DNA of 64,000 nucleotides from Pirellulales bacterium (lineage in GTDB: Bacteria > Planctomycetota > Planctomycetia > Pirellulales > Lacipirellulaceae). Numbering within the stretch: the stretch's first letter is position 1; each line of letters opens with the position of its first letter. The position numbers and the translations under genes were made by a program. Below are positions 50,960 to 61,508 of this stretch, in pieces. The notes under the pieces were generated by a model that saw only the letters and a list, made by a program, of their open reading frames with translations, had not been told where the DNA came from and made no database searches. Location of the stretch: the NCBI GenBank assembly GCA_022448345.1, contig JAKVCB010000005.1, forward strand, positions 1 to 64,000. Reading direction: 5' to 3'.

Positions 50960-52129
50960 ATGGGATCAGACTTTCCAACCTGTGCAGTTCAGCTAACGCC
51001 TGTGGGGCGGGCGGCGGTGGCGGTTGTCCGCGTCGTTGGCTCAGGAGCCCTTGATATCGTGCAGCAATCCTTTCACTCTGCCAGCGGGAAAGACCTTGCC
51101 GAATTTCCTGCAGGAAGGATTTGCTACGGTCGCTGGGCGGGTATGGCTGGTGAGGACGTGATTGTGACGCGCCTGATAGATTCGGCCCAGGTCGACATCC
51201 ACTGCCATGGTGGATCGGCGGCCGTCAAGGCCATCCTCAGGCGACTCGCTGATAGCGGCTGCGAACTGATCGATTGGCAAGATTCGTTGTCAACGACCCA
51301 TCCGGATCCATTTCAAGCTGCGGCTGCGAGGGCACTGGCCGTTGCAGCAACGACGAAGACCGCACGTATTCTGCTCGACCAGTTCCACGATGCCTTGGGC
51401 AGGTCGGTGCAAGCGATACTTATGGCCCTCGAGAAGCATGCGACCTCAGTGGCCCTTGAGCAGCTTAAACAGCTACTTCGTTTCAGTGATTTGGGCCTGC
51501 ATCTCACGACACCGTGGCGGGTCGTCCTGACGGGTCTCCCGAATGTCGGCAAGAGCAGTTTAATCAATGCGCTGGTTGGATTTGAGCGGGCGATCGTTGG
51601 TGCGAAGCCGGGGACAACCCGTGATGTTGTGACAGCAGAGACTGCCGTCAATGGCTGGCCAATTGAGTTGGCAGATACCGCAGGGGTGCGATACTTCGTC
51701 GACCCGCTTGAGAGGGAGGGAGTTCGCAGGGCAAAACGTTCACGGCAACATGCCGACCTGGTCGTAGCGGTTACCGACGCCACGGAAAATGTCGTGCCTG
51801 AGGATTTGCTTGAGGGAAACCGTGGCGAACGAGATGTTTTGGTTGTCGTCAACAAAATCGACCTGCTCACCCCTGAGCGTAGATCCGTGGTCGAGGAGGC
51901 GACGCCAGACCGCTATGTAACCAGTGCTGTGACGGGAGTCGGTATTGAAGCATTGCTGGTTGCGATTCAAACATCACTGGTACCCATTGAACCGACTCCT
52001 GGTGCGGCGGTCCCTTTTGCGACCGATCAGGTCCAACAGTTGCTATCTGCTGAGCAGTTGGTACTGGGTGGTCAAAGTGCAGAAGCAAGCAAACTTCTTC
52101 GCTCGATGCTGTCGGCTAAAGAATCGTAG
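50960..52129 (+). CDS. MnmE/TrmE-like GTPase
   Basis: VDIHCHGGSAAVKAILRRL, VVLTGLPNVGKSSLINALVGFERAIVGAKPGTTRD, ELADTAGVR, VVNKIDLL; 389 aa, no C-terminal CxGK motif. Confidence 0.85.
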   Translation: MGSDFPTCAVQLTPVGRAAVAVVRVVGSGALDIVQQSFHSASGKDLAEFPAGRICYGRWAGMAGEDVIVTRLIDSAQVDIHCHGGSAAVKAILRRLADSGCELIDWQDSLSTTHPDPFQAAAARALAVAATTKTARILLDQFHDALGRSVQAILMALEKHATSVALEQLKQLLRFSDLGLHLTTPWRVVLTGLPNVGKSSLINALVGFERAIVGAKPGTTRDVVTAETAVNGWPIELADTAGVRYFVDPLEREGVRRAKRSRQHADLVVAVTDATENVVPEDLLEGNRGERDVLVVVNKIDLLTPERRSVVEEATPDRYVTSAVTGVGIEALLVAIQTSLVPIEPTPGAAVPFATDQVQQLLSAEQLVLGGQSAEASKLLRSMLSAKES

Positions 52130-52511
52130 CACTGATAGCAAACGGGATCGTTCTTTGGGGGAGATTTCCAGCTGGCAGCATTCGATCACTGATCAAACTG
52201 AAGGAGATTTAGACAAATCGCACCAGATTTCACCAATTTGACTCACATAGGCTGTTAGTTTGCATGAAGAGTTGCCGATGGTAATGGTTGTAGTAGTGAA
52301 TGCAACAAAACAGGAAGGGTTCTATTGGTTGTCCTGTGATGTGAGCGCGGCCCTTGGTGGAAGGATGTCAGGCGGTGCCCGCTCGATGAAACAGGGACTC
52401 TAGAGAGCAGCCCGGTTTTGCCGAGCTGAAAGAAGAAATAGGACGCGATCCCTAGGGAATTTTACACGCTGTGGCTGGCATTGTCGGTCATGTGTTCAGG
52501 AGGAGCACGCC

Positions 52512-54806
52512 ATGCGAACGAAAAAACAAATGCGTTGGTTGGTTCGACCACAAGCCACTTACTGGGGGTTTGGGGACCGTTTTGTGGTCATGGTGGCATT
52601 TTGTGGCCTCGTCTTGTTAGCGATTCCCGTGTCCGCTGAAGAGCCAGTTACTCCCAAGGTCAAAGATTCAACCGCCAGATTCCAAGAGGACGGTGCCTCG
52701 GTTTTGGTCAAAAACCGGCAGGCGACGGAGTCAGATTCGGTTGCGTCTGAGTCGATCGCTGATTCTGAGGAGCAGGAACCGCTGGAGCCAATTTCCCAAG
52801 ATTCAGATCACGAGCCAGAATTAGCGGTAAGCGTACTTCCGCTGGACGAGAACCGTAGAATTATTGCCGATGGCACCGACCCAGCGGACAAGGAGGCCGA
52901 AGAATTTGGGGCTGCTTTGACGAGAGCTGCCAGTTTGGCCAATTCTCGCCGCAAGGACCGTGTTGCCCAGCACAGCAAAACGGTCAATAAATCGCCAGCC
53001 CTGCCAACGAAGCTGATGATCCATACGAAGGTTGCCAAGTTCAATGGTGTTCAACCTGGCACCTCGTCTCCTGAGGAAGTACGCACTCTTTGGGGTGAAC
53101 CGGGTGAAGAGCGGGACCTTGAAGACGGCGAAATCCTGGTCTACGAGACGGCTCCCTTTCAGAGAATAGACGTTGTCGTTACCGATGATACCGTGAAGAT
53201 GATCAAAGTTGAACTCGACGAATTGCTACCCGTCGAAAATTTGGTCAAGCAGTTGCGGCTCGAAAAGTTTGAACCAGCCAATATCCTGGACGATGCGGGT
53301 GAAATGCTTGGACAAATTTTTCCCGAACGTGGCGTACTGTTCATGTTTGAGGAGGCGCAAGATACGGAAGATTCCAAGCGACTGGTTTCGCATATTGTGA
53401 TCGAGGCAGTCGATTCGGCGGCGTTTGCACTTCGGGCGGAAAATCACCTCCATGGTCCTTACGAGAAAAATATTTGCGATTTGCAGTTCGCCTTGTCAAT
53501 TGATCCCCAGATGGCCCAGGCGCATTGGTTGTTGGCTGATATCTATCTGGCAACCGGCCAGGCCGATCTGGCCGAATTTTCAGCGGCTGAGGCATTTAAG
53601 CTTGATCCGAGCAACGACGCGTATCGACTTCGATGGGCCAGGGCGCTAGAGCAGTTGGCGCGTTACGACGATGCGGTTCGCGAGACACGAGCTGTATTGG
53701 ACAGCAGTAACACACCCACGATTATTCAAGCCCAGGCGCTGCAACAAATGGGCCGGTTGGCAAGCTTGGGTGGCTTGGACATTCGTTCGCGTGCCATACC
53801 GTTTCAAACCAAAGCGATTGAAATGGCCGACTCGGTTGCCACAAGCAAGCATATTGCCGATCGAAGGGCTGCCAAACAAGTCCTTGTTGATGCCCATCTG
53901 GCGATAGGTCGTGAGATTGCAGGCCAGGAGTATCGCAATAAATTCAAAACAGTTTCCAAGTGGATTGGTCGGGCGTCGGGCCTTGCTGAAGATGCAATCA
54001 AAAAGGGTGACGCTGGCTTGGAGTTGCGACTCCACGTTGCCGAGGAGGCCCTTGCGACCCTGGCTGAGTTCAAGCCAAGCGTCGACCCGGAACTCTGGAT
54101 TGAAGAAGCCCAAACCGCTGCTGATTCGCTGGTCCAAGAGGTTGACGATCTGCTTTGGCAACAACACATCCAGTGGCGTCTGGGCGTTGCTTACTTCCAG
54201 GCGGTACGTATTGAACATGCTCGCCGCAGGTCGACGAATGCTTTACGCTATTCTCAGAAGGCGATCGATAACCTTACTGAAGGTGCGAAGAACCGGCAGT
54301 CGGTCCCCCATTTTGAACATCTGGTGGGGCGTCTTTATTTTCATATTGGTGCAGTGTACGCAGTCCACCAAAAGAACCATGAAAAGGCAATCCGCTGGTA
54401 CGATAAGGCAGTTCCAATGCTGACAACCAACGTGCCTGTTACCAAGCTTGCCTTACCGCACCGACACGGCGAAGCACTCGTGAGCATGGGAGTCAGCTAT
54501 TGGAAAATAGGCGCAAGGTCCAAAGGTCTTGAACTTACTCAGGGGGGCGCCGACCTTGTTGAGGCAGAAGTTTCCAGTGGTTTGATTGACAAGGAGGCAC
54601 TTGCAGTTCCCTATGGTAATCTGGCCACGATGCACAAGGGGATGGGCAACAAAGATCAAAGTGCTCATTATGCCGACTTGACACGCGACGCCAAGTCTCG
54701 CAAATCAGATGCATCCGTTGGCATTGCGGGAAATTCCGACCGCACGCTACGGATATCGCGCCGCCAGCAATCGCGGACTTCTGGTGGAAGTGCCAAGGTG
54801 CGATAA
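52512..54806 (+). CDS. Secreted TPR-repeat protein
   Basis: 764 aa; signal-like N-terminus; repeated TPR-like helices (MAQAHWLLADIYLATGQADLAEFSAAEAFKLDPSNDAYRLRWARAL). Confidence 0.75.
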   Translation: MRTKKQMRWLVRPQATYWGFGDRFVVMVAFCGLVLLAIPVSAEEPVTPKVKDSTARFQEDGASVLVKNRQATESDSVASESIADSEEQEPLEPISQDSDHEPELAVSVLPLDENRRIIADGTDPADKEAEEFGAALTRAASLANSRRKDRVAQHSKTVNKSPALPTKLMIHTKVAKFNGVQPGTSSPEEVRTLWGEPGEERDLEDGEILVYETAPFQRIDVVVTDDTVKMIKVELDELLPVENLVKQLRLEKFEPANILDDAGEMLGQIFPERGVLFMFEEAQDTEDSKRLVSHIVIEAVDSAAFALRAENHLHGPYEKNICDLQFALSIDPQMAQAHWLLADIYLATGQADLAEFSAAEAFKLDPSNDAYRLRWARALEQLARYDDAVRETRAVLDSSNTPTIIQAQALQQMGRLASLGGLDIRSRAIPFQTKAIEMADSVATSKHIADRRAAKQVLVDAHLAIGREIAGQEYRNKFKTVSKWIGRASGLAEDAIKKGDAGLELRLHVAEEALATLAEFKPSVDPELWIEEAQTAADSLVQEVDDLLWQQHIQWRLGVAYFQAVRIEHARRRSTNALRYSQKAIDNLTEGAKNRQSVPHFEHLVGRLYFHIGAVYAVHQKNHEKAIRWYDKAVPMLTTNVPVTKLALPHRHGEALVSMGVSYWKIGARSKGLELTQGGADLVEAEVSSGLIDKEALAVPYGNLATMHKGMGNKDQSAHYADLTRDAKSRKSDASVGIAGNSDRTLRISRRQQSRTSGGSAKVR

Positions 54807-54839
54807 GCGTCTGTGAGGTGGGTCCAATTTAAAAGTAGC

Positions 54840-54875
54840 GAGAGCCCAACGGAAATTTTCCCTTGGGCTTTCTTT
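54840..54875 (+). terminator. Rho-independent-like terminator
   Basis: AGCCCAA...TTGGGCT stem followed by a T-rich tract (TTCTTTC), just after the TPR CDS. Confidence 0.6.
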
Positions 54876-55041
54876 CTTGCGGGGCCCATTTTCAGCTGCT
54901 TTTCGAAGGTGGGCGAGTCTCTTGTCAGGTATTGAGGTTCCCGCTTGGCATTTTCTCGCAAACCGCAATAATTGACACCAGGCGTGCAGTTTTTATCGAC
55001 TGCCGGAGAACCGATTCCTATGTTCCATTCTGGAGTTTAGA

Positions 55042-55617
55042 TTGTCTGATTTCTCTCCTGCGGACTATGGCCCCATATTTGCTGCTTGGCTGGATAGAAA
55101 CCGCTGTCGTCCGCTGGACGACAGCCAGGCTGAAGAGGGTGGACATCACGGTCTGCCTGAACTGAGTCTTGAGGCTGCTTTTGCGAATTCGCCAATCGCC
55201 GATCGAAAAATGGCCGAGTGTTGTCTGGCTGGAGTGTGGCTGCTTTACGATTGCCTTGGAGAATCCCATACCATCAGTCAGAACATACCAACCGATTCGG
55301 GCAGTTTTTGGCATGGGATCATGCACCGTCGCGAAGGCGATTTTTCGAATGCCAAATATTGGTTTCGCCGTGTAGGAAAACACGCCATATTCGATCCTTT
55401 GGCGGAACAAGCAAGCGAGATTGGGCAGCAGTCGGGCCAAATAGGTGGTGCTGTTGAGCTGCTTTGCAGTGGACCCTGGGATCCCGTTGCCTTTGTCGAT
55501 GGTTGTCGCAGCGCAGTTCGTGGCGGGAAAGATGCCCAACTCCTTTGTGGTCGAATTCAGCAGGCCGAGTGGGAACTCCTGTTTGACCACTGTTATCAAA
55601 GCGCGACGGCCACTTGA
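55042..55617 (+). CDS. Hypothetical protein
   Basis: 191 aa, TTG start; SFWHGIMHRREGDFSNAKYWFRRVGKHAIF. Confidence 0.7.
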   Translation: MSDFSPADYGPIFAAWLDRNRCRPLDDSQAEEGGHHGLPELSLEAAFANSPIADRKMAECCLAGVWLLYDCLGESHTISQNIPTDSGSFWHGIMHRREGDFSNAKYWFRRVGKHAIFDPLAEQASEIGQQSGQIGGAVELLCSGPWDPVAFVDGCRSAVRGGKDAQLLCGRIQQAEWELLFDHCYQSATAT

Positions 55618-55782
55618 AATGTTGGCCCAGGCGCAGATACTAGGGGAGATTTGGGTTTTGCAACCGGGCCCGTCACGCTTACCCCTGTAGAATAGCCGGT
55701 TGCAATCATCGGCATTCCGACCTCACGACGATCCGTCCGGGGCCAAACCCCCCGCTGTTTGCTTTAGCTAAAGGAACAAATC

Positions 55783-56301
55783 ATGTCACGCTCTGGTGCA
55801 ATTACCTTTAAGGGAAATCCAATGACCTTGGCCGGTGAGGCCGTTACCGCTGGCGGGGCAGCCCCTGATTTTACACTGCACTATTTTGAAGGCGGAATGC
55901 AAACCCTCACGCTTGAGGATCTGAAAGGCAAGCCGTCTCTGTTAAGCGTGGTCCCGTCGCTTGATACGCCCGTTTGTGCTACTCAAACCAAGAAATTCAA
56001 TGAGTCCCTGGGTGAATTAGGGGATCGCATCAACGCGGTCACGGTCAGCCTCGATTTGCCCTTTGCCATGAACCGATTTTGTGGTGCCGAGAACATTACC
56101 AATATTCGTTCAGCAAGCGATTATCAGGAACGCAACTTTGGTCAAGACTGGGGAACCTTGATTGAGGAACTCAAAATACTTTGCCGTGCAATCTTTGTTT
56201 TGGATGCCGATGGAAAAGTGGTTCACGCCCAGTACGTTGGTGAGGTAGCCGAAGAGCCAGACTACGATGCTGCCCTGGACGCATTAAAATCGCAGCTCTA
56301 A
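55783..56301 (+). CDS. tpx: Thiol peroxidase (Tpx, atypical 2-Cys peroxiredoxin)
   Basis: PDFTLHYFEGGMQTLTLEDLKGKPSLLSVVPSLDTPVCATQTKKFNE; resolving Cys in MNRFCGAENI. Confidence 0.93.
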   Translation: MSRSGAITFKGNPMTLAGEAVTAGGAAPDFTLHYFEGGMQTLTLEDLKGKPSLLSVVPSLDTPVCATQTKKFNESLGELGDRINAVTVSLDLPFAMNRFCGAENITNIRSASDYQERNFGQDWGTLIEELKILCRAIFVLDADGKVVHAQYVGEVAEEPDYDAALDALKSQL

Positions 56302-56540
56302 AGAAGCGAATGGTTTCCGATTCCAGGAATTTACCGGAAACAATGGCCAACGATTTGGAACGGGCAGGTGGATCGACAGGAGGCGAAAAATAGTAGCCGA
56401 AGCACCCGGAGCTTTTTTTGAGCATCGCGTGTGGTGTTGCCGTTTTAAGCCCGCCGGCGCCCATCAACAGTAGGACTGGATTGTTCCAATTGAGGGGACG
56501 ATTGTCATTGCTCTGATTTATCAATACTTCTTGCTTAAGG

Positions 56541-58181
56541 ATGAAAACAATGGGTAGATTCTTGATCATTGTTGTTGTGTTGGTTGTCATTGCCTTTGCC
56601 ATTAACGAGTTGACACGCGAAAAAAGAGACGACCTCAAGCAGGTAGAGAAACCGGCCACTTCTCCATCAACCACCGATCCAGTGGTCCCACCACTGGATA
56701 CCGAGGTTGCCAAGCCAAGTGACGATTCAACATCGGAGGAGGCCAAGCCGACTGCCGAATCGACCGTCTCCACGCCTGTTTCCCCTGCAGAATCCGCCAC
56801 GTCGGCCACGGAAAAACCAGCGCCCCCAGTTCCTCCTGAGGCCAAACCTGAGGCCAAACCCGAGGCTAAACCACCGGCCTCCGAAGGATCTTCTTCAGAG
56901 CCAACCACGGACACTAGCAGCAAGCCGAGCGAGACTGGCAGCAAACCGACTGAAAACAACGACAAAACTGCTGCCGGTAATGACCAAGGTAGTGAAGGTA
57001 ATGACCAAGGTCCTGAAACAGACATTCTACTCGGCACGGCCGAATTAACCGGGGGTTTGCCTGGTGAAGGCCCCCTCGCGATCGAAGAGATCAGCGCATG
57101 GGTCGAAGACCCTGCCAACCATGCGGTGCTCAATCCCCAACTGCCCAAAGGACTGGCTGCCGGAAAGTCGCAAATCTCCGGGCTCGAGAAAAATCCGTTG
57201 ACTCGGGCGAAAATCGAACTTGGACGACAGCTCTACTTCGATCCGCGGCTTTCGAGTGACAGTACGATCAGCTGTGCCAGTTGCCATGATCCCCAATTCG
57301 GGTATGCCAAAAATACCCAGTTTGGTGTGGGTGTCGGCGGTCAACAGGGAGGCCGTAATTCACCCGTGGCTTACAATCGCATTCTGAGTGGTGAGCAGTT
57401 CTGGGATGGGCGGGCCGATTCGCTTGAAGCCCAGGCCGTCGGGCCCATTGCCAACCCCATTGAAATGGGAAACACCCATGAGGATGTCGTCAACACCCTC
57501 AAAGGTATTGAGGGTTACGAGCGGCAGTTTGACAAAATCTTTCCCGATGGGGTGACGATCGACAATGTTGGCAACGCGCTTGCCAGTTTTGAGCGGGCCA
57601 TCGTGACCGGACCAACCCCTTGGGACTACCACGTTGACCTGATCAATTTTGAACAGGCTTACGAAGCCGATCTTGAAGACCTTGAGGAACTCAAAGAAGA
57701 GGATCCGGAACTCTATGACCAGTACATGGCACTAAAGCAAACCAGTGAAGCCCATCCGCTTGATGAATCGGCACAACGGGGGGGCGAACTCTTTTTCAGT
57801 GAAAGGGTAGGGTGTACTGCGTGCCACGCGGGTGCAAACTTCACGGACGAGAAGCACCACAACATTGGCGTCGGTATGGAGGCCGAGGAACCCGATGCGG
57901 GCCGATTTTCGGTGACCCAGGACGAGAGTCACCGCGGGGCCTTCAAGACTCCCACGGTGCGCAATGTGGTGCTAACAGCCCCCTATATGCACGATGGATC
58001 GCAAGCAACCCTAGAAGAGGTGGTTGACTGGTACGACAAGGGCGGACACCCCAACGCGCAGCTTGACGAAAAAATTAAAAAGCTGAATCTCACCGACCAG
58101 GAGAAGGCGGACCTGGTAGCGTTTATGAAATCCCTCACCGGGGATTTTCCCCAGGTCGAGCGCGGGAGGTTGCCCCAGTAG
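56541..58181 (+). CDS. Di-haem cytochrome c peroxidase (CcpA/MauG family) with N-terminal TM and Pro/Ala/Lys-rich linker
   Basis: Two CxxCH motifs (CASCHDPQFGY, CTACHAGANF); GRNSPVAYNRILSGEQFWDGRADSLEAQA; tandem EAKP linker. Confidence 0.9.
   Translation: MKTMGRFLIIVVVLVVIAFAINELTREKRDDLKQVEKPATSPSTTDPVVPPLDTEVAKPSDDSTSEEAKPTAESTVSTPVSPAESATSATEKPAPPVPPEAKPEAKPEAKPPASEGSSSEPTTDTSSKPSETGSKPTENNDKTAAGNDQGSEGNDQGPETDILLGTAELTGGLPGEGPLAIEEISAWVEDPANHAVLNPQLPKGLAAGKSQISGLEKNPLTRAKIELGRQLYFDPRLSSDSTISCASCHDPQFGYAKNTQFGVGVGGQQGGRNSPVAYNRILSGEQFWDGRADSLEAQAVGPIANPIEMGNTHEDVVNTLKGIEGYERQFDKIFPDGVTIDNVGNALASFERAIVTGPTPWDYHVDLINFEQAYEADLEDLEELKEEDPELYDQYMALKQTSEAHPLDESAQRGGELFFSERVGCTACHAGANFTDEKHHNIGVGMEAEEPDAGRFSVTQDESHRGAFKTPTVRNVVLTAPYMHDGSQATLEEVVDWYDKGGHPNAQLDEKIKKLNLTDQEKADLVAFMKSLTGDFPQVERGRLPQ
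56838..56874 (+). repeat. In-frame tandem repeat in the peroxidase linker
   Basis: gaggccaaacctgaggccaaacccgaggctaaacc encodes EAKPEAKPEAKP. Confidence 0.75.
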
Positions 58182-58211
58182 AACAACGCGGAAGGTCCTG
58201 GATCCAGATCC

Positions 58212-58706
58212 TTAAGGGGATTGGTTCTCCGGGTCGACCACGTGGGTTTCGATCACTTTTGCGTCGACAATCCGATCCCCAGCCGATCCAGTCGTAAAAT
58301 CGGGTTGAGGTCCAAAACCGGAACGGTAGTGGACCTGTTGCACCCGTGCGTTCCGCTGGATCCAGTTCAATGCAGTTCGCTTGAAAACGTGGCGAATCAC
58401 CGGGATCAAAAGCGCAAACCCCAAAGCGTCGGTCAGAATTCCTGGCGTCAACAGCACAGCCCCGGCAACCAGAATCAGGGCACCATCGACCAGCGCTTCG
58501 CCAGGGACCTTACCCTGGGCCATTTCTTGCCGGATTCGCAAAGTCGTGCGCAAGCCTTGCCAGCGGGCTAGGCTGGCGCCGAGCACCCCGGTGAACACGA
58601 TCAGGAGTAATGTGTTACCCCAGCCCACTTTTCCCGCCAACCACAACAAGAGTGTGAGTTCGACAAATGGAACCACGGTGAACAGCAGTAGTAGGTAGAA
58701 AAACAT
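58212..58706 (-). CDS. fxsA: FxsA family membrane protein
   Basis: PFVELTLLLWLAGKVGWGNTLLLIVFTGVLGASLARWQGLRT... GEALVDGALILVAGAVLLTPGILTDALGF. Confidence 0.9.
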   Translation of the reverse strand: MFFYLLLLFTVVPFVELTLLLWLAGKVGWGNTLLLIVFTGVLGASLARWQGLRTTLRIRQEMAQGKVPGEALVDGALILVAGAVLLTPGILTDALGFALLIPVIRHVFKRTALNWIQRNARVQQVHYRSGFGPQPDFTTGSAGDRIVDAKVIETHVVDPENQSP

Positions 58707-58774
58707 GGTGGTCTTGCCGTGACTGGATTGTTAACAGCGGTTAGTCCGTTTTCTGAGGGGTGGCTTTTGGAAGT

Positions 58775-60337
58775 TCAGAATAACTCGGTCAGTGCATTCC
58801 ACGCGGCCCATACGGCAAAAGAGCCAAAGAAGGCCACCGACCAAACCATGATCACAGTTCGAACCGGAGTCATCCTTAATGGCCCAGGCAGCAGGCGGCG
58901 ATTGATCCAAAGCAAGGTTGCCGAGTAAACGCACATAATCCCACCATTGAGGCTGGCTGTCATCTTGAACAATCCAAGCGTACTCGCCTGGAATTGTTCA
59001 ACACCGATCAGCAGGACCAAACTTCCCACAGCAATTTCACCCCATAAAAAAGCGAAATAAAGCCGGCTTTCAGTCCACCACTTGTGGTTCATCAACCAGT
59101 TTACCTTGACGATATCCGATGAAATACGGCTGGTGGCGTCAAGCACGGCCAGTTCTGTGGTGAACAGGATCACGATTCCCATGACCAAAAACAGCAATGG
59201 ACCGGCCGCCCCGACGGTGGCCCGCAGCTGTTCTGCCTCGGCATAGATAAATGCCAATCCTTTGCCATATTCGCCCATCCCTTCCCGCAGTACGCCTGCG
59301 GAATCATAAAACAGGCTGTAGCTGATCAAGGTCAACACGACCAGACAAAAGATACAGGTCAAAAAGAAGCTAATAAACTGTTCTCGACTGGCCCTGGTCC
59401 ACCAGATGTTCCAGCGGGCCATATTCTCTGGTGTATGGGGAAAGTGATACCCGATTTCCGAAACGGCCTCTTCCTGGCCGGAAATGGGGCTGGTAATCCT
59501 TCCGACGTGAGCCCCCATTCCAAATCCCTTGTCTTTGATGTAGTTGCTTTGCCCAAGATTGAGCGTTCCCCCACAGCCGGCAAAGGCGAGTGCCCCCAGC
59601 AGAAGGACCTCGTCAAGATTGGGAAAGTCGCTTCCCAGGGGAATGAACGTTGGCGCACCAAAAGTCGCCGTTTGTTGAACCAGTGTGGCGACCGCATCGG
59701 GACGAATCACCAGCACACCGACAACCAGGACCAGGATCAACGCCAGGAGAACGAGAATAAATTGGGTGGCTTCAATCGTTTTGTAGACCACCGGGCCGGT
59801 GGTAAGGAGAATTCCACAGCCAACCATTCCAAGGATTGCCAGCGTGGCGAGGTAGGGAGTGCCGGCGCTGATGATCTGGGACGATCCGTCAGCGAGCAGC
59901 ACTGTTTCGGGAGTCCAAACAAGCCAAATGAAAAGTTCCGCGGCACCGGTTGCCCAGGCCGGGATAACGTAAGGGATTGTGTTTGCCACCAGGAATATCC
60001 AAACCCAATGGCGGCTCAGGCGGGCGAATCCGGTGATGGCCGATTCCCCCGTGGCGAGGGTCCAACGGGTCACTTCCATATTGATGAAGTACTGGGTAGT
60101 GACACCAAGTAAACAGGCCCAGAAGAAGATGAATTGACTCTGGTAAGTGATATAGGGCCAGAGAATAAACTCGCCGCTGCCCAGCGACAGCCCGGCAAGA
60201 ATGATGCTCGGACCCACCATGCGGCGGAGGAGTATCGGTTTGGGCATTTCCCGATAACGCAACGGCGGCAAGTTGCCGTGTGGAATGACGGTATCTGGAA
60301 CAATCTCATCAACGGGTGATTTTTCAGAAGTGTCCAT
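58775..60337 (-). CDS. Nramp-type divalent metal transporter-like membrane protein
   Basis: GPSIILAGLSLGSGEFILWPYITYQ; multiple TM helices, Nramp-like N-terminal signature. Confidence 0.75.
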   Translation of the reverse strand: MDTSEKSPVDEIVPDTVIPHGNLPPLRYREMPKPILLRRMVGPSIILAGLSLGSGEFILWPYITYQSQFIFFWACLLGVTTQYFINMEVTRWTLATGESAITGFARLSRHWVWIFLVANTIPYVIPAWATGAAELFIWLVWTPETVLLADGSSQIISAGTPYLATLAILGMVGCGILLTTGPVVYKTIEATQFILVLLALILVLVVGVLVIRPDAVATLVQQTATFGAPTFIPLGSDFPNLDEVLLLGALAFAGCGGTLNLGQSNYIKDKGFGMGAHVGRITSPISGQEEAVSEIGYHFPHTPENMARWNIWWTRASREQFISFFLTCIFCLVVLTLISYSLFYDSAGVLREGMGEYGKGLAFIYAEAEQLRATVGAAGPLLFLVMGIVILFTTELAVLDATSRISSDIVKVNWLMNHKWWTESRLYFAFLWGEIAVGSLVLLIGVEQFQASTLGLFKMTASLNGGIMCVYSATLLWINRRLLPGPLRMTPVRTVIMVWSVAFFGSFAVWAAWNALTELF

Positions 60338-60504
60338 CGGCTGCTATGTGTGTCACCAAACCTGGAAAAACAGATGTGCGAATTCTAACAGAAGGTCACC
60401 CCAAAGAGAACGAGACTCTGCCGAATTGTCTTGGTGTTGTAGGGAGTCGTCAAACTGGAGATACTTGACCTCCAGCTAACACACGACGAGTCGATGAGCA
60501 ATTT

Positions 60505-61476
60505 ATGAGTTATCACACTACGGTGCGCGACGTCTATCGTGAAGCAGCGACCCAGCCCGCTGCAAACCTCTGCTGTGTGCCCCAGGCGCCACGTTATCTT
60601 CCGGGCCTCAACATCCCCCCCATCATGGTCGAGATGAATTATGGGTGTGGGACGACCATACATTTGCAAGATATGACCTCCAACCAACGGGTGCTTTATG
60701 TTGGTGTTGGCGGTGGTTTAGAGGTTCTGCAGTTGGCTTATTTCGCGCGGCGACCCGGTGGTGTGATTGCAGTCGATCCTGTTCGTGAAATGCGCCAAAA
60801 GGCGCGTGCGAACCTGGAACTCGCAGCCGAAACCAACGACTGGTTTGATCCCTCTTTTGTCACGTTGATCGATGGCGACGCGCTCCATTTGCCCGTGGAA
60901 CGTAATTCGGTCGATCTGGCAGCACAGAATTGCCTCTTTAATATTTTTAAAACGGGTGGAGACCTGGAGCAGGCACTCGCGGAAATGCATCGTGTGCTCG
61001 ACGATGGGGGCCGCCTGGTTATGTCGGATCCGATTGCATCGCGCCCCCTTCCGCTTGCCCTGAGACAAGACGAAGTTCTCCGTGCGCAATGCATTTCGGG
61101 GTGTCTTCTGCTGGAGGAGTATCTTCAGAAGATCAGCGATGCGGGGTTTGGTGCGATTGAGGTTCGCTCTCGCAGGCCCTACCGCATGCTCGATGCGGTT
61201 ACTTACGACCTCGAGGACGACTTGTTGTTAGAAACGGTGGAGGTCACAGCTTTTCAGGTGACAATGCCTGAAGACGGGGTTTGTGTTTTTACTGGCCGCA
61301 TGGCGGTTTATCTTGGGCCTGACGAAGAATTTGACGATGGTCGAGGTCATTATTTCCCCAAAAATATCCCGCTCCCGGTTTGTGACAAGACGGCTGATGC
61401 TTTGCAGGCACTCGGCCGTGCCGATATTCAGGTGACGCCAACAACATGGCACTCCGAGGGAGGTGGTTGTTGTTGA
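60505..61476 (+). CDS. arsM: Arsenosugar-type arsenite methyltransferase ArsM
   Basis: NYGCGTT..., VLYVGVGGGLEVLQLAYFARRPGGVIAVDPV, C-terminal TTWHSEGGGCC. Confidence 0.82.
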   Translation: MSYHTTVRDVYREAATQPAANLCCVPQAPRYLPGLNIPPIMVEMNYGCGTTIHLQDMTSNQRVLYVGVGGGLEVLQLAYFARRPGGVIAVDPVREMRQKARANLELAAETNDWFDPSFVTLIDGDALHLPVERNSVDLAAQNCLFNIFKTGGDLEQALAEMHRVLDDGGRLVMSDPIASRPLPLALRQDEVLRAQCISGCLLLEEYLQKISDAGFGAIEVRSRRPYRMLDAVTYDLEDDLLLETVEVTAFQVTMPEDGVCVFTGRMAVYLGPDEEFDDGRGHYFPKNIPLPVCDKTADALQALGRADIQVTPTTWHSEGGGCC

Positions 61477-61508
61477 GATTTGAAAAACCACTCGATGATT
61501 GAATCTTT

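Noticed and set aside
56171-57148. 325-aa minus-strand ORF with Ser/Gly/Val-rich repeats
   Set aside because: Antisense to the tpx end and the low-complexity linker of the cytochrome c peroxidase; the apparent repeats are the complement of that linker.
59435-60112. 225-aa plus-strand ORF
   Set aside because: Antisense to the Nramp-like transporter; charged low-complexity shadow translation.
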